Positions 1 to 7,028 of a stretch of 7,028 nucleotides of DNA are shown here, piece by piece; the stretch's first letter is position 1; each line of letters begins with the position of its first letter. Source of the DNA: Flavobacteriaceae bacterium (GTDB lineage Bacteria; Bacteroidota; Bacteroidia; Flavobacteriales; Flavobacteriaceae); contig DAOVTC010000053.1 of assembly GCA_030633285.1 (NCBI GenBank), forward strand, positions 1 through 7,028, written 5' to 3'. A program made the translations under genes and the position numbers. Below the pieces are notes generated by a model that was given only the letters and a program-made list of their open reading frames with translations, had not been told where the DNA came from and did not search any database.

Positions 1-777
1 AAAAATGAATTTGAAAGCGTATTAGATCAATACAAACATATGGGACTAAATGTAAAAGGTGTAGATGCGTCTGATCGTTTTTTAGATAAATTAAAAGGAA
101 TTTCTGATCCCGAGAAAAAACGAAAAGCTATTGGCAATGCTTTTATTGAAGTTTTTGATGATGAAGCACATTTAATTGAAAATGTAAAATGGTTAGCTCA
201 AGGTACTATTTACCCCGATGTCATTGAATCAGTTTCTGTCACTGGAGGTCCATCAGCAACCATTAAATCACATCATAATGTAGGTGGTTTACCTGATTAT
301 ATGAAATTAAAAATTGTGGAACCTTTACGGATGATCTTTAAAGATGAGGTAAGGAGAGTAGGGAAGAGCATGGGAATTGACTCTGAATTGTTAGGTCGTC
401 ACCCTTATCCGGGACCAGGTTTGGGTATAAGGATATTAGGAGATATTACAGCTGAAAAAGTTAGAATTTTACAAGAGGTTGATTTTATTTTTATTGAAGG
501 ATTAAAAAAATGGAATTTATATAATGATGTATGGCAAGCAGGAGCAATGTTGTTACCTGTAAATTCAGTAGGCGTTATGGGTGATGAGCGTACTTATGAA
601 AAAGTTGTTGCCCTACGTGCTGTGGAATCAACCGATGGTATGACAGCAGATTGGGTAGATTTACCTTATAAATTCTTACAAGAGACTTCCAATAAAATTA
701 TAAATGGTGTAAAAGGAGTTAATAGAGTTGTTTATGATATTAGCTCAAAACCTCCTGCAACTATTGAGTGGGAGTAG
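1..777 (+). CDS. guaA: GMP synthase (glutamine-hydrolysing), C-terminal half, 5' truncated
   Basis: Cytosolic enzyme of purine biosynthesis that converts XMP to GMP using ATP and glutamine-derived ammonia. The frame is open from base 1 and gives 258 residues before the TAG stop, about half of the usual 510-525. The glutaminase domain and the ATP-binding P-loop lie left of the window. Visible landmarks, in fragment numbering, are the end of the ATP pyrophosphatase domain with [12 protein letters not shown] (66-77) and SHHNVGGLP (90-98). The dimerisation domain (GMP_synt_C) follows, with [13 protein letters not shown] (133-145), a SVGVMGD segment, and the family's invariant carboxyl end PPATIEWE. 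The first ATG in the window (base 40) is internal, because the codons before it encode the conserved [16 protein letters not shown] stretch. No frameshift or unusual substitution was seen. It is the first gene of the window and is followed by a 223-base spacer. The identification is secure. Confidence 0.97.
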   Translation, partial: KNEFESVLDQYKHMGLNVKGVDASDRFLDKLKGISDPEKKRKAIGNAFIEVFDDEAHLIENVKWLAQGTIYPDVIESVSVTGGPSATIKSHHNVGGLPDYMKLKIVEPLRMIFKDEVRRVGKSMGIDSELLGRHPYPGPGLGIRILGDITAEKVRILQEVDFIFIEGLKKWNLYNDVWQAGAMLLPVNSVGVMGDERTYEKVVALRAVESTDGMTADWVDLPYKFLQETSNKIINGVKGVNRVVYDISSKPPATIEWE

Positions 778-785
778 TTAGGTTT

Positions 786-820
786 AAAGTAAAAAGGTAA
801 AAGAAGAAAGGAGAAAGAAG
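786..820 (+). repeat. Purine-rich low-complexity tract downstream of guaA
   Basis: Just after the guaA stop the + strand is almost purely A and G. There are 22 uninterrupted purines at 799-820, preceded by two shorter purine runs broken only by single T residues at 790 and 798. It has no coding potential and no hairpin. It may be simple-sequence debris or an unstructured 3' untranslated segment; no function can be assigned from sequence. Confidence 0.5.
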
Positions 821-857
821 CATTTTGAGTAGTGTCAATAACGAAGAGCAAAAAGCC

Positions 858-978
858 AATAACTAATATACAAACATAGTAAAACAAAATAACTATCTGT
901 TTTTTTGTAATTTTGTCTTTCAAAAAAATAAGTGAATATTTATTTGAATTAAAATAACTTCAATTTTTATTAGTTATT
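858..978. repeat. Recurring AATAACT word: three direct copies and one inverted
   Basis: The heptamer AATAACT occurs at 858-864, 888-894 and 953-959, and its reverse complement AGTTATT at 972-978. The first two copies extend to AATAACTA and start 30 bases apart. The last direct copy and the inverted copy form a perfect 7-bp inverted repeat with a 12-base loop (960-971), 22 bases ahead of the LysM gene start. This could be a small leader hairpin or an operator-like site, or chance in very AT-rich DNA. The repetition is directly visible; any function is unproven. Confidence 0.35.
908..915 (+). promoter_or_regulatory. Weak candidate -7 element for the LysM gene
   Basis: TAATTTTG fits the Bacteroidota primary-sigma -7 consensus TAnnTTTG exactly. 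No TTTG/TTG -33 element lies 19-21 bases upstream, so the call rests on half a promoter. Use of this site would put the transcript start near 921 and give a leader of about 80 bases containing the AATAACT hairpin. An alternative, TATAATTTG at 984-992, has one extra spacer base and would leave almost no leader. Read-through from guaA is also possible, since I see no strong terminator between the genes. Confidence 0.22.
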
Positions 979-1000
979 AAATGTATAATTTGATTTTTAA

Positions 1001-2884
1001 ATGAAAAATATTAAACTAATAATATTCTTATTTTTTTTAGGAATATCTTCAATTTTTGCACAACAAAAAAAGTATATTACTTATACAGTATTAGAAGGTG
1101 AAACTATTCAAAGTATTGCAAAAAAGCTTTCTGAAACACCATATAATTTACTTAAATTAAATCCTGATATTGATAAGGATGTTAAAACAAATGATTTAAT
1201 AATAATACCAAATAAAAATTATGATCCTTTATTGGATAATGATAAGGTTGATTTGAGTCCGATTACTTTAAAAGATATAGTTGTTGATAATTATATTTAT
1301 CATGAGGTTTGGAATAAAGAAACACTTTACAGTATTCAACAAAAGTATAAAGTATCAAATGCTGAATTAAACAAATTGAATCCGTTTTTATTAAATGAAG
1401 TTTTAAAACAAGGACATGTTTTAAAAATTCCTTTGCTTATAAATGAAGTTGAGATTTCTTCAAAAGAAAAAAACACGCAACCTTACCTTGTAAAACCAAA
1501 AGAAACTAAATATAGTATAGCTCGTAATTTTGGTATTTCAATTACATATTTAGAAGAGTTAAATCCAAAAATAAAAAAGGACGGATTACAAATAGATGAT
1601 GTTATTATTGTTCCAAAAGAAAAATCAATTGAAAATTCAGATGCAGCTTTTACTGTTCATAAAGTAGAAAAATTAGAAACACTTTATAGTTTAAGCAATG
1701 AATTTCAAATTTCTCAAGAAGAACTTCTTAATGCTAATCCTTTATTAATTGAGGGTGTAAAAGAAGGTATGCTTATAAAAATTCCAAATAGAAGTGAAGA
1801 GAATAATGAAGCTTTTGCTGATGAGGTTTTAGAAGATATAAAACTAAGAATTGCTATGATGTTGCCATTTCAAACCAAACGTGATAGCTTAAATTTTGAA
1901 GACAGATTATTTAATATTACTACTGATTTTTATTTTGGGGCTTTACTTGCAATTGATTCATTAAAAAATCAAGGATTATCAGTACATATGAAGGTTTATG
2001 ATACTGAAAACAGCAAATATGTAAGTAATAAATTAAGTAATAAAAGTGAATTTGAGGGTTTTGATGTTGTTATTGGTCCTATGTTTTTAAAAAATGTAAA
2101 AGCTGTTTCTGAAAACTTACAATTCAACAAAGCTTTAATAGTTTCGCCAATATCATCTAAAGATCACTCAAAAATTAATAATATCAATTTGGTTCAGGAA
2201 GTTCCAACTAAAGAGCAATTAGCTTTAGAAATGTTACAGTATATCAAATCAAGTTATTCCAATCAAAAATTAGTTATCATTACAGAAGAAGTTGATAAGC
2301 CCAATACAAATTATAAAGTTTTGATTAAAGAAATAAAAGCTTTGGATACCTTACAGGAAATAACAATTATAAAACCAGAAAAGGGATATATTAAACTGGA
2401 TGTTTTTAAAAAGGCAATTGATGAAAATAGAGAAAACTGGATTTTATTGATTGGTAATGATAAGGTGCTTGTAGCAGATGTAGTCAATAATTTAGGAGTA
2501 TTACCAGTTGAAAATAAGATTACTCTATTTGCATTTCAAAAAGGTAAAAACTTTGATAAAATTGATAATAATTTTTTGGCAAGAGTTAATTTTTATTATC
2601 CTACTTCAACATATTTAAATGTAGAATCACAGGATTTTATATATTTTAAAAATAAATATAAAAAGACTTATTATACGTACCCCTCTAAATATGCAATTGA
2701 GGGTTTTGATATAACGTATGATATATTAATGCGCTTGGCAACAAACTCAGATTTAATTAACCAAGGTACTTCACAAAGGTTAGCTACTAAATATAATTTT
2801 ATTGAAAATACTTCCGGGAGTATAATTAATCAAGGAGTTTTTATTATTAGGTATGATGGCTTAGAATTGAAAGTAGTTAAATAA
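1001..2884 (+). CDS. Exported LysM-repeat protein with type I periplasmic-binding-protein domain
   Basis: Complete 627-residue protein. Residues 1-20 form a Sec signal peptide (Lys at 2 and 5, hydrophobic core, likely cleavage after IFA before QQ). There is no cysteine anywhere, so it is not a lipoprotein. Four LysM repeats follow at about 27-70, 100-143, 162-205 and 217-261, each with the E(T/K)xxSIA/LYS-like first helix, a LNP/NANP turn and a closing IP/VP strand. LysM domains bind N-acetylglucosamine-containing glycans such as peptidoglycan. Residues about 281-625 resemble the leucine/isoleucine/valine-binding-protein fold (PBP1): FYFGALLAIDSLK at 310-322, DVVIGP at 355-360, and YAIEGFDITYDILMRLA at 564-580. 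The likely location is the periplasm, anchored to the cell wall. No ABC permease or ATPase is adjacent, so a transport role is doubtful. From memory, Bacteroidota proteins of this layout often follow guaA. The start at 1001 is chosen because it opens the signal peptide. The ligand is unknown. Confidence 0.9.
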   Translation: MKNIKLIIFLFFLGISSIFAQQKKYITYTVLEGETIQSIAKKLSETPYNLLKLNPDIDKDVKTNDLIIIPNKNYDPLLDNDKVDLSPITLKDIVVDNYIYHEVWNKETLYSIQQKYKVSNAELNKLNPFLLNEVLKQGHVLKIPLLINEVEISSKEKNTQPYLVKPKETKYSIARNFGISITYLEELNPKIKKDGLQIDDVIIVPKEKSIENSDAAFTVHKVEKLETLYSLSNEFQISQEELLNANPLLIEGVKEGMLIKIPNRSEENNEAFADEVLEDIKLRIAMMLPFQTKRDSLNFEDRLFNITTDFYFGALLAIDSLKNQGLSVHMKVYDTENSKYVSNKLSNKSEFEGFDVVIGPMFLKNVKAVSENLQFNKALIVSPISSKDHSKINNINLVQEVPTKEQLALEMLQYIKSSYSNQKLVIITEEVDKPNTNYKVLIKEIKALDTLQEITIIKPEKGYIKLDVFKKAIDENRENWILLIGNDKVLVADVVNNLGVLPVENKITLFAFQKGKNFDKIDNNFLARVNFYYPTSTYLNVESQDFIYFKNKYKKTYYTYPSKYAIEGFDITYDILMRLATNSDLINQGTSQRLATKYNFIENTSGSIINQGVFIIRYDGLELKVVK

Positions 2885-2928
2885 TGATTTGATTTATTAT
2901 ATCTTACTTATTAAAGATGAATAAATAG

Positions 2929-2964
2929 AGCCTGTAAATTTTATTTGCAGGCTTTTATCTTTTC
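2929..2964 (+). terminator. Rho-independent terminator after the LysM gene
   Basis: A 10-bp stem pairs 2929-2938 (AGCCTGTAAA) with 2944-2953 (TTTGCAGGCT), with one G-T wobble (2935/2947) and a five-base loop TTTTA. It leads into TTTT at 2953-2956, then a second TTTT after ATC. It lies 45 bases past the LysM stop and separates that gene from the regulator downstream. The stem is clearly richer in G+C than its surroundings, which supports a real intrinsic terminator. Confidence 0.85.
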
Positions 2965-3286
2965 TAAATTACTTAATCAGTTACATTTTCAAAGACTGTG
3001 AGCAAAGCTTAGACCGAATACAGGTTTATAACAAAGTTTATTTTATTGTATTTTCAGAAGTGATACAATTATATTTTTGACTGTTATAATAAATATGGTA
3101 TGCTTGTTAAAATAGATTGGTTTTAAGCAATGTGTAGTATACAAATACAAGTGCATAAAAATATTATTTAGTCTAATTAATAAAAATTTATTAAATTGGT
3201 AACATATATTACATAAACTAAAATATTATCTAACCCTTGAAGGATTTCTATATAAAAGGATATTTTGATAATTAAAAACCAGATCT
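2965..3286. other. Gene-free intergenic region before the regulator
   Basis: These 322 bases are very AT-rich and contain stops in all forward frames. The longest thing resembling a reading frame that I noted is a 13-codon ATG frame at 3130-3171 without supporting features. I see no tRNA, repeat array, strong hairpin or mobile-element end. The last 50 bases hold a promoter candidate for the regulator. The rest may carry regulatory sites, but nothing specific can be recognised. Confidence 0.6.
3237..3267 (+). promoter_or_regulatory. Candidate Bacteroidota-type promoter for the hybrid regulator
   Basis: TTG at 3237-3239 lies 21 bases before TATTTTG at 3261-3267. This resembles the phylum's -33 TTG / -7 TAnnTTTG arrangement, with one base missing inside the -7 box. 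Transcription would start near 3274. That leaves a leader of about 13 bases to the ATG at 3287, or about 49 bases to the in-frame ATG at 3323. The position just upstream of the gene and downstream of a terminator adds support. Confidence 0.4.
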
Positions 3287-6200
3287 ATGTTGAAAATCAA
3301 AAATGGATTGGTAAATAAACAAATGAAAGTAACCAGATACATACCTAAAGTATTAAGTTTTAATTGTTTTCCATGGACTTTTTTTCTTGTATTTATAGTA
3401 TTCACTTTAAATTCTTATAGTCAAAATACAATTGTAACTGATAGTTTAAGAATCAAGTATTTTACACTTGAAGACGGACTTTCACAAGTTTCTAATAATG
3501 ACCTTTTAAAAGATAAATCAGGGTTTGTATGGATTGCGACAGAAGATGGTTTAAATAGGTTTGATGGTGAAGAATTTAGACATTTTAAGTATAATGAAAC
3601 AGACTCAACGACAATTTCAGGAAATTCAATAAATAAATTATTGGAAGACAAAACAGGAAAAATATGGGTTGGTACAGTTGGGAATGGGCTGAATTATTAT
3701 GATAAAGATTTGGAGATCTTTCATAGAATTAAACTTAAATATTCTCAAGATGAAAATGAAATAATTTCAGGCATTGTCGAGGATAAAAGAGGATCAATAT
3801 GGGTAACTTCTCAAATATCTGGATTACATCAGTTGAAGCCATACAAACAAAATGAATTTACTCATAAAAATTACTTTCTCGATGAGTCTTTAACTGCATT
3901 ATACTATGGTTCTGATGATAAGTTGTGGATAGGTGATTTATCAGGTCGTGTTTATCAATTAGACCCTTTTGATGATCAGTTTTTAAAACCAAAACCAAGA
4001 TTAAATGTAGAAGGTCAAGTTCGAGCATTTTATGTTACTGATAAATATTTATTTATTGGGAGTAACAATGGACTGTATATTTATGATTTGAAAAGTCATA
4101 ATATAAAACTCTACGAACTTGATAAAAAGGGAGATTTTTCAACCAAATTTGTTTCTGTTTTTAAGAATGCTAGTGAGTCTAGTATATGGATAGGAACGGG
4201 TAGTGGGCTCTATTTATTTGATTGGAAAAACATGAAAGTTCTTCAGCAATTTGATTATTTTGAAAATAATGATGGCGGTTTGAGTAATAGTACAGTGTTA
4301 TCTTTATTAAAAATATCAGATCATCAAACACTTGTAGGTACTGCGAAATATCTTAATTTACTGGATTTTTCATCTTCATATTTTAAAAATATTTCTAAAA
4401 ATCAAAAAGGTGCTCATCTACTCAATGATAATATTGTTTTTTCAATTTTTAAAGAAGGAAATGATTTATGGATTGGCACATCTGATGGAGGTTTAAATTT
4501 AATTAGAAATGCTGAAACATATTATTTTAGAGAAGATAAAAATAATCCTTCAAGTATTTCAGGTATGGTAGTAAGAGCCATTGTTAAAGATGAAATAAAT
4601 CAAAGACTATGGTTGGCAACTACACGTGGGTTAAGTATGATTGATTTGAATGATTTTGACCCAAAACATCCAAAGTTTACAGTTTTTCACCATGATAAGG
4701 ATGATTTGAATACTATTAGTGATGATTTTTTAAGGGATATAGTATTAGATAAAAACAATAATTTATGGGGAGCAACAAATGGAAAGGGTATTTTTCGTCT
4801 TGAATTGTCAAGCCAAAAGAAATTTAAAATAATAAGGTATAGGAACCAAAATGATAATTTAAATTCATTGAAAAATAATACAGTGCAATGTATTCGAGTT
4901 GATAAAGAAAATAATATTTGGATTGGCACTCAAGGAGGATTGACAAAACTTAATTTTGATGCTAGTAATTATAGTAAACCTGTTTTTACAAATTATTATA
5001 GAACTTCAGATCTAGAGAAATCTCTTACGCATAATTCGGTTTATGATATTTTAATTGATAAACAAGATCGTGTATGGGTAGCTACACGAAATGGACTTAA
5101 CTTATTTTTGGATAATAATAAATTTGAATCCTGGACTGAGCAAAATCAATTTCCAAATACAGTAGTTTATAGCATCCAAGATGATGAGGAAGGTAATCTT
5201 TGGCTTGGTACTAATGATGGTATTGTAAAATTTAATACTGTTAATAGAGAATTTAAGCATTACGGCTTGGAAGATGGAATTCAAAGTAAAGAGTTTGATA
5301 CACATGCAAAATTTAGAGATACCGATGGTAATATATACATTGGTGGTATTGGTGGAGTTACCTATTTTGATCCTAAAGATCTAGAAAATATTGACCAGCC
5401 AAAACCAATATATTTTTCAGAATTACGGATAAAAGATCAAATAATCAACCCAAATAATTCAAATGATAATTTATTAGAACAATCTATTTTAAAAACAGAT
5501 CATCTGGAATTTAAGCATAATCAGTTTCCTTTTTATCTACAATTTTCATCTATTGATTTTCGTTTAAATAAAAATGTTGAATATGCATATAAACTTCTTC
5601 CTACTGATGAAGAGTGGAACGTATTAACAGATCCTGAAATTCAGTTTTTAAATTTACCAGCTGGAAGTTATACCTTACAAGTCAATGGTTTTTCAAGAGG
5701 AAAAGAGTGGGAGCAACCTCCTTTAGAAATGAATCTTCAAATTTTACCACCATGGTGGGCAACCTGGTGGGCATATATTATTTATTTAGGTATTGCAGTT
5801 GCATTTGCTGATAGGTTTTACCGTTTTCAACTTTCAAAAAGATTAGCTATTGCAGAAAGTAATCGACTCAAGGAAGTAAACCAGTTAAAAAATAGTTTGT
5901 ACACAAATATCACACATGAATTTCGAACTCCACTTACTGTAATTCTCGGTATGGCAGACTCATTAAGTTCAAATGTTGAAAATAAGAATATGAAGGAAAC
6001 AGAACATTCACTTGAAATGATCAAACGAAATGGTAAAAATTTATTGAGATTGGTTAATGAAATGCTTGATCTATCTAAACTTGAAAATGGAAATATGGAA
6101 TTGCAATTGACTCAAGCCGATGTTATTCCATTTGTAAAATACCTGAGTGAAAGTTTTCATTCTTTAGCACAAGAGAAACAAATTAATCTCACAGTTTATT

Positions 6201-7028
6201 CTGAAATTGATCGGTTAATGATGGATTTTGATTCTTACAAGTTATCTGCTATAATTTCAAATGTACTTTCTAATGCAATTAAATTTACTCCATCTGGAGG
6301 AAAAATAATAGTCCATCTTAACCGAGTATCTAAAAACGAAAATGAATTCTTCTTTTTAAAAATAAAAGATAATGGCTTGGGTATTTCTAAAGATGAAATA
6401 AACAATATTTTTAATAGATTTTACCAAGTGGATAATTCATCATCACGTAGAGGAGAGGGTACAGGAATTGGTTTGGCACTAACCAAAGAATTTGTAGAAT
6501 TGATGAATGGAGCTATTGGAGTAAAAAGTTTATCTGGAAAAGGTAGTGAATTTACAATACAAATTCCAATAACCAATAAAGCTATCCAAACCAAAGATGG
6601 TCATTTACAATTAGATTCAAATTTATTTGTTTTCTCAAGTGAAGATGAACATATTCAACAGATTTCAGATGATAAATCTGAATTACCAATAGCTTTAATT
6701 ATTGAAGATAATACAGATGTAGCCCATTATTTAAAAACATGTTTGATAGGCAAATACAAAACTATACATGCCAATAATGGAGAAATTGGAATTGAAATGG
6801 CTTTTGAAAAAGTTCCAGATATAATAATTTGTGATGTAATGATGCCAATTAAGGATGGTTTTGAAGTTTGTTCAACATTGAAATCTGATGAGCGTACAGA
6901 TCACATTCCTATTATTTTACTAACAGCTAAAGTGGCAATAAAAGATAGGCTTATAGGACTCTCATGTGGTGCTGATGCATATTTAACAAAACCTTTTGTA
7001 AAAGCAGAATTACTCACTCGTTTAGATC
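3287..7028 (+). CDS. Hybrid two-component system sensor/regulator (HTCS type), 3' truncated
   Basis: The open frame has 1,247 complete codons, no internal stop, and runs off the right edge. Domain order: signal or anchor segment about 30-45; 14 Reg_prop blades with W(I/V/L)(G/A)T-type cores, about 50-365 (blades 1-7) and 366-705 (blades 8-14), consistent with two seven-bladed propellers; Y_Y_Y domain about 745-822; Trp-rich PPWWATWW and a membrane helix about 826-842; short coiled coil; HisKA with phospho-acceptor His877 in ITHEFRTPLT; HATPase_c with Asn996 (NVLSNA), DNGLGI at 1028-1033 and GEGTGIGLAL at 1056-1065; receiver from about 1134 with Glu1140/Asp1141, phospho-acceptor Asp1183, Thr1213 and Lys1235. 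All catalytic residues are present, so the kinase and receiver should be active. Family knowledge: the periplasmic propellers sense glycans and signal to an AraC-type DNA-binding domain after the receiver; that part is outside the window. The start may instead be the ATG at 3323. Likely role: control of a carbohydrate-utilisation locus (inference). Confidence 0.95.
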   Translation, partial: MLKIKNGLVNKQMKVTRYIPKVLSFNCFPWTFFLVFIVFTLNSYSQNTIVTDSLRIKYFTLEDGLSQVSNNDLLKDKSGFVWIATEDGLNRFDGEEFRHFKYNETDSTTISGNSINKLLEDKTGKIWVGTVGNGLNYYDKDLEIFHRIKLKYSQDENEIISGIVEDKRGSIWVTSQISGLHQLKPYKQNEFTHKNYFLDESLTALYYGSDDKLWIGDLSGRVYQLDPFDDQFLKPKPRLNVEGQVRAFYVTDKYLFIGSNNGLYIYDLKSHNIKLYELDKKGDFSTKFVSVFKNASESSIWIGTGSGLYLFDWKNMKVLQQFDYFENNDGGLSNSTVLSLLKISDHQTLVGTAKYLNLLDFSSSYFKNISKNQKGAHLLNDNIVFSIFKEGNDLWIGTSDGGLNLIRNAETYYFREDKNNPSSISGMVVRAIVKDEINQRLWLATTRGLSMIDLNDFDPKHPKFTVFHHDKDDLNTISDDFLRDIVLDKNNNLWGATNGKGIFRLELSSQKKFKIIRYRNQNDNLNSLKNNTVQCIRVDKENNIWIGTQGGLTKLNFDASNYSKPVFTNYYRTSDLEKSLTHNSVYDILIDKQDRVWVATRNGLNLFLDNNKFESWTEQNQFPNTVVYSIQDDEEGNLWLGTNDGIVKFNTVNREFKHYGLEDGIQSKEFDTHAKFRDTDGNIYIGGIGGVTYFDPKDLENIDQPKPIYFSELRIKDQIINPNNSNDNLLEQSILKTDHLEFKHNQFPFYLQFSSIDFRLNKNVEYAYKLLPTDEEWNVLTDPEIQFLNLPAGSYTLQVNGFSRGKEWEQPPLEMNLQILPPWWATWWAYIIYLGIAVAFADRFYRFQLSKRLAIAESNRLKEVNQLKNSLYTNITHEFRTPLTVILGMADSLSSNVENKNMKETEHSLEMIKRNGKNLLRLVNEMLDLSKLENGNMELQLTQADVIPFVKYLSESFHSLAQEKQINLTVYSEIDRLMMDFDSYKLSAIISNVLSNAIKFTPSGGKIIVHLNRVSKNENEFFFLKIKDNGLGISKDEINNIFNRFYQVDNSSSRRGEGTGIGLALTKEFVELMNGAIGVKSLSGKGSEFTIQIPITNKAIQTKDGHLQLDSNLFVFSSEDEHIQQISDDKSELPIALIIEDNTDVAHYLKTCLIGKYKTIHANNGEIGIEMAFEKVPDIIICDVMMPIKDGFEVCSTLKSDERTDHIPIILLTAKVAIKDRLIGLSCGADAYLTKPFVKAELLTRLD

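Noticed and set aside
40..42. ATG as the start of the guaA coding region
   Set aside because: The same frame is open back to base 1 and encodes conserved GMP synthase residues before this Met, so the gene is cut by the window edge rather than starting here.
881..905. Possible terminator after guaA: AAAACA pairing with TGTTTT, then T residues
   Set aside because: The stem is six mostly A-T pairs with an 11-base loop, too weak to call in DNA of this composition. It also overlaps another equally weak inverted repeat (ACAAAAT/ATTTTGT).
732..923. 63-codon minus-strand reading frame
   Set aside because: Its C-terminal part is just the antisense of the conserved guaA carboxyl end, and the rest reads the AT-rich spacer as a run of hydrophobic residues. 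No start signal or family resemblance.
3077..3090. TTGAC followed by TATAAT resembling an E. coli sigma-70 promoter
   Set aside because: Only three bases separate the two boxes, far from the 16-18 needed, and Bacteroidota use a different consensus.
3130..3171. 13-codon ATG frame in the gene-free region
   Set aside because: Too short, with no ribosome-binding context or conserved feature; expected by chance in AT-rich DNA.
3421..3651. 76-codon minus-strand reading frame
   Set aside because: Fully antisense to the first propeller of the regulator, whose sense frame carries clear blade motifs.
4687..4929. 80-codon minus-strand reading frame
   Set aside because: Antisense to blades 10 and 11 of the regulator; composition is a by-product of the sense strand.
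5102..5305. 67-codon minus-strand reading frame
   Set aside because: Antisense to blades 12-13 and the start of blade 14; no independent support.
5827..6024. 65-codon minus-strand reading frame
   Set aside because: Antisense to the HisKA region containing the phospho-acceptor histidine; no independent support.

Overview
The window is AT-rich (roughly 30% G+C by eye) and looks like chromosomal DNA of a member of the Bacteroidota. Three things point there. A one-piece hybrid two-component regulator with propeller repeats is typical of that phylum. The LysM/periplasmic-binding-protein fusion sits directly behind guaA. Starts lack Shine-Dalgarno sequences and follow A/T-rich stretches, and there are TAnnTTTG-like promoter elements. 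I cannot name the genus. All three genes lie on the + strand.

Layout. Bases 1-777 are the 3' half of guaA (GMP synthase), cut by the left edge. Bases 778-1000 are a spacer with a purine-rich tract, a recurring AATAACT word and a weak promoter candidate. Bases 1001-2884 encode a complete 627-residue exported protein with four LysM repeats followed by a type I periplasmic-binding-protein fold. A strong intrinsic terminator follows at 2929-2956. Bases 2965-3286 hold no gene but end in a plausible Bacteroidota-type promoter. From 3287 (or 3323) an uninterrupted frame runs off the right edge. It encodes a very large hybrid two-component sensor/regulator: signal sequence, 14 propeller blades, Y_Y_Y domain, membrane helix, histidine kinase core and receiver. 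The expected C-terminal AraC-type DNA-binding domain would lie past base 7028.

How the genes relate. guaA is purine-biosynthesis housekeeping. The LysM protein is probably a cell-envelope protein of unknown ligand. The terminator separates both from the regulator, which begins its own transcription unit. In Bacteroidota such regulators commonly control a neighbouring polysaccharide-utilisation locus, so the genes to the right are the likely place for its targets; this is inference. I see no mobile element, CRISPR array, tRNA or rRNA. I see no convincing undescribed system: the most unusual items are the LysM/binding-protein fusion and the partly degenerate first propeller of the regulator.
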